Source: Gammaproteobacteria bacterium (GTDB taxonomy: Bacteria > Pseudomonadota > Gammaproteobacteria > SZUA-229). From it: DNA of 6,818 nucleotides. Position 1 is the first letter of the stretch, and each line of letters opens with the position of its first letter. The notes below the pieces were generated by a model. That model did not search any database and was not told the DNA's origin. It saw nothing but the letters and a program-made list of their open reading frames with translations. Below, in pieces: positions 6,655-6,818 of the stretch. The stretch covers positions 1 to 6,818 of the forward strand of contig WTCC01000330.1 of NCBI GenBank assembly GCA_013138755.1, given 5' to 3'. The translations under genes were made by a program, and so were the position numbers.

Positions 6655-6660
6655 CGATTT

Positions 6661-6818
6661 ATGGCGACCTACGCCATCGGTGATGTACAAGGATGCTACG
6701 ATGAGTTGAAAGCCCTCTTAACTCAGATCAAATTCAATAGTGACCGCGATCAGCTCTGGTTCTGCGGTGACCTCGTTAATCGCGGCCCTAAGTCACTCGA
6801 AACACTGCGTTTTATTCG
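6661..6818 (+). CDS. apaH: Symmetrical diadenosine tetraphosphatase ApaH, 3'-truncated by window
   Basis: ApaH hydrolyses Ap4A symmetrically to two ADP and also removes Np4 caps from RNA; it is a metal-dependent enzyme of the PPP phosphatase superfamily. Only the first 52 residues are present. [16 protein letters not shown] (1-16) and [16 protein letters not shown] (36-51) align directly with E. coli MATYLIGDVHGCYDEL and GDLVARGPGSLDVLRY. These cover the first two metal-binding blocks, GDxxG and GDxxxRGP. Residue 10 is Gln where E. coli and most PPP phosphatases have His; as I recall, Gln is common here in ApaH from Pseudomonas and relatives, so it is not a sign of decay. The start is supported by GGGAG 6 nt upstream and by the family N-terminus. 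The gene follows a heptad-repeat hairpin, so it may be transcribed or processed apart from its neighbours. Confidence 0.95.
   Translation, partial: MATYAIGDVQGCYDELKALLTQIKFNSDRDQLWFCGDLVNRGPKSLETLRFI

Noticed and set aside
6688..6690. Loss of the metal-ligand His in the ApaH GDVHG motif (Gln10) as a sign of a dead enzyme
   Set aside because: From family knowledge, Gln occurs at this position in ApaH of other gammaproteobacteria, and the surrounding motifs are intact.

Overview
The window carries a conserved gammaproteobacterial gene cluster, all on the + strand: lptD (5' end cut by the window), surA, pdxA, rsmA (ksgA), apaG, a small class I methyltransferase, and apaH (3' end cut). The order lptD-surA-pdxA-rsmA-apaG-apaH is the one known from Escherichia coli and Pseudomonas, so the source is a gammaproteobacterium. 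The DNA leans AT-rich. I cannot name a genus. No rRNA, tRNA, CRISPR array, transposase or phage gene is visible.

Layout: lptD, surA and pdxA are packed with gaps of only 23 and 25 nt and probably share a transcript. Looser gaps follow: 92 nt before rsmA, 118 nt before apaG, 33 nt before the methyltransferase and 86 nt before apaH. The gap before apaG holds a good extended -10 promoter candidate with a small palindrome just upstream. The methyltransferase sits between apaG and apaH, which are adjacent in the classical cluster; it is the one gene that departs from the textbook layout.

The genes link outer-membrane assembly (LptD inserts LPS; SurA chaperones outer-membrane proteins including LptD), vitamin B6 synthesis (PdxA), ribosome maturation (RsmA) and dinucleoside-polyphosphate turnover (ApaH). 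ApaG has no settled function. The linkage is an old conserved one rather than a single pathway. All complete genes look intact, with lengths and motifs normal for their families.

The most interesting signal is non-coding. The pdxA-rsmA and methyltransferase-apaH gaps are each filled by the same kind of element. A left arm has AGT recurring exactly every 7 bp (AGTNNNN units), and a right arm has ACT recurring exactly every 7 bp (NNNNACT units). The arms form perfect inverted repeats of 17 and 18 bp around a less ordered centre. In both cases the left arm overlaps the upstream stop codon and the right arm ends 9 to 18 nt before the next start. The two copies share period and layout but not most of their sequence. 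They look like two members of a dispersed intergenic heptad-repeat family.
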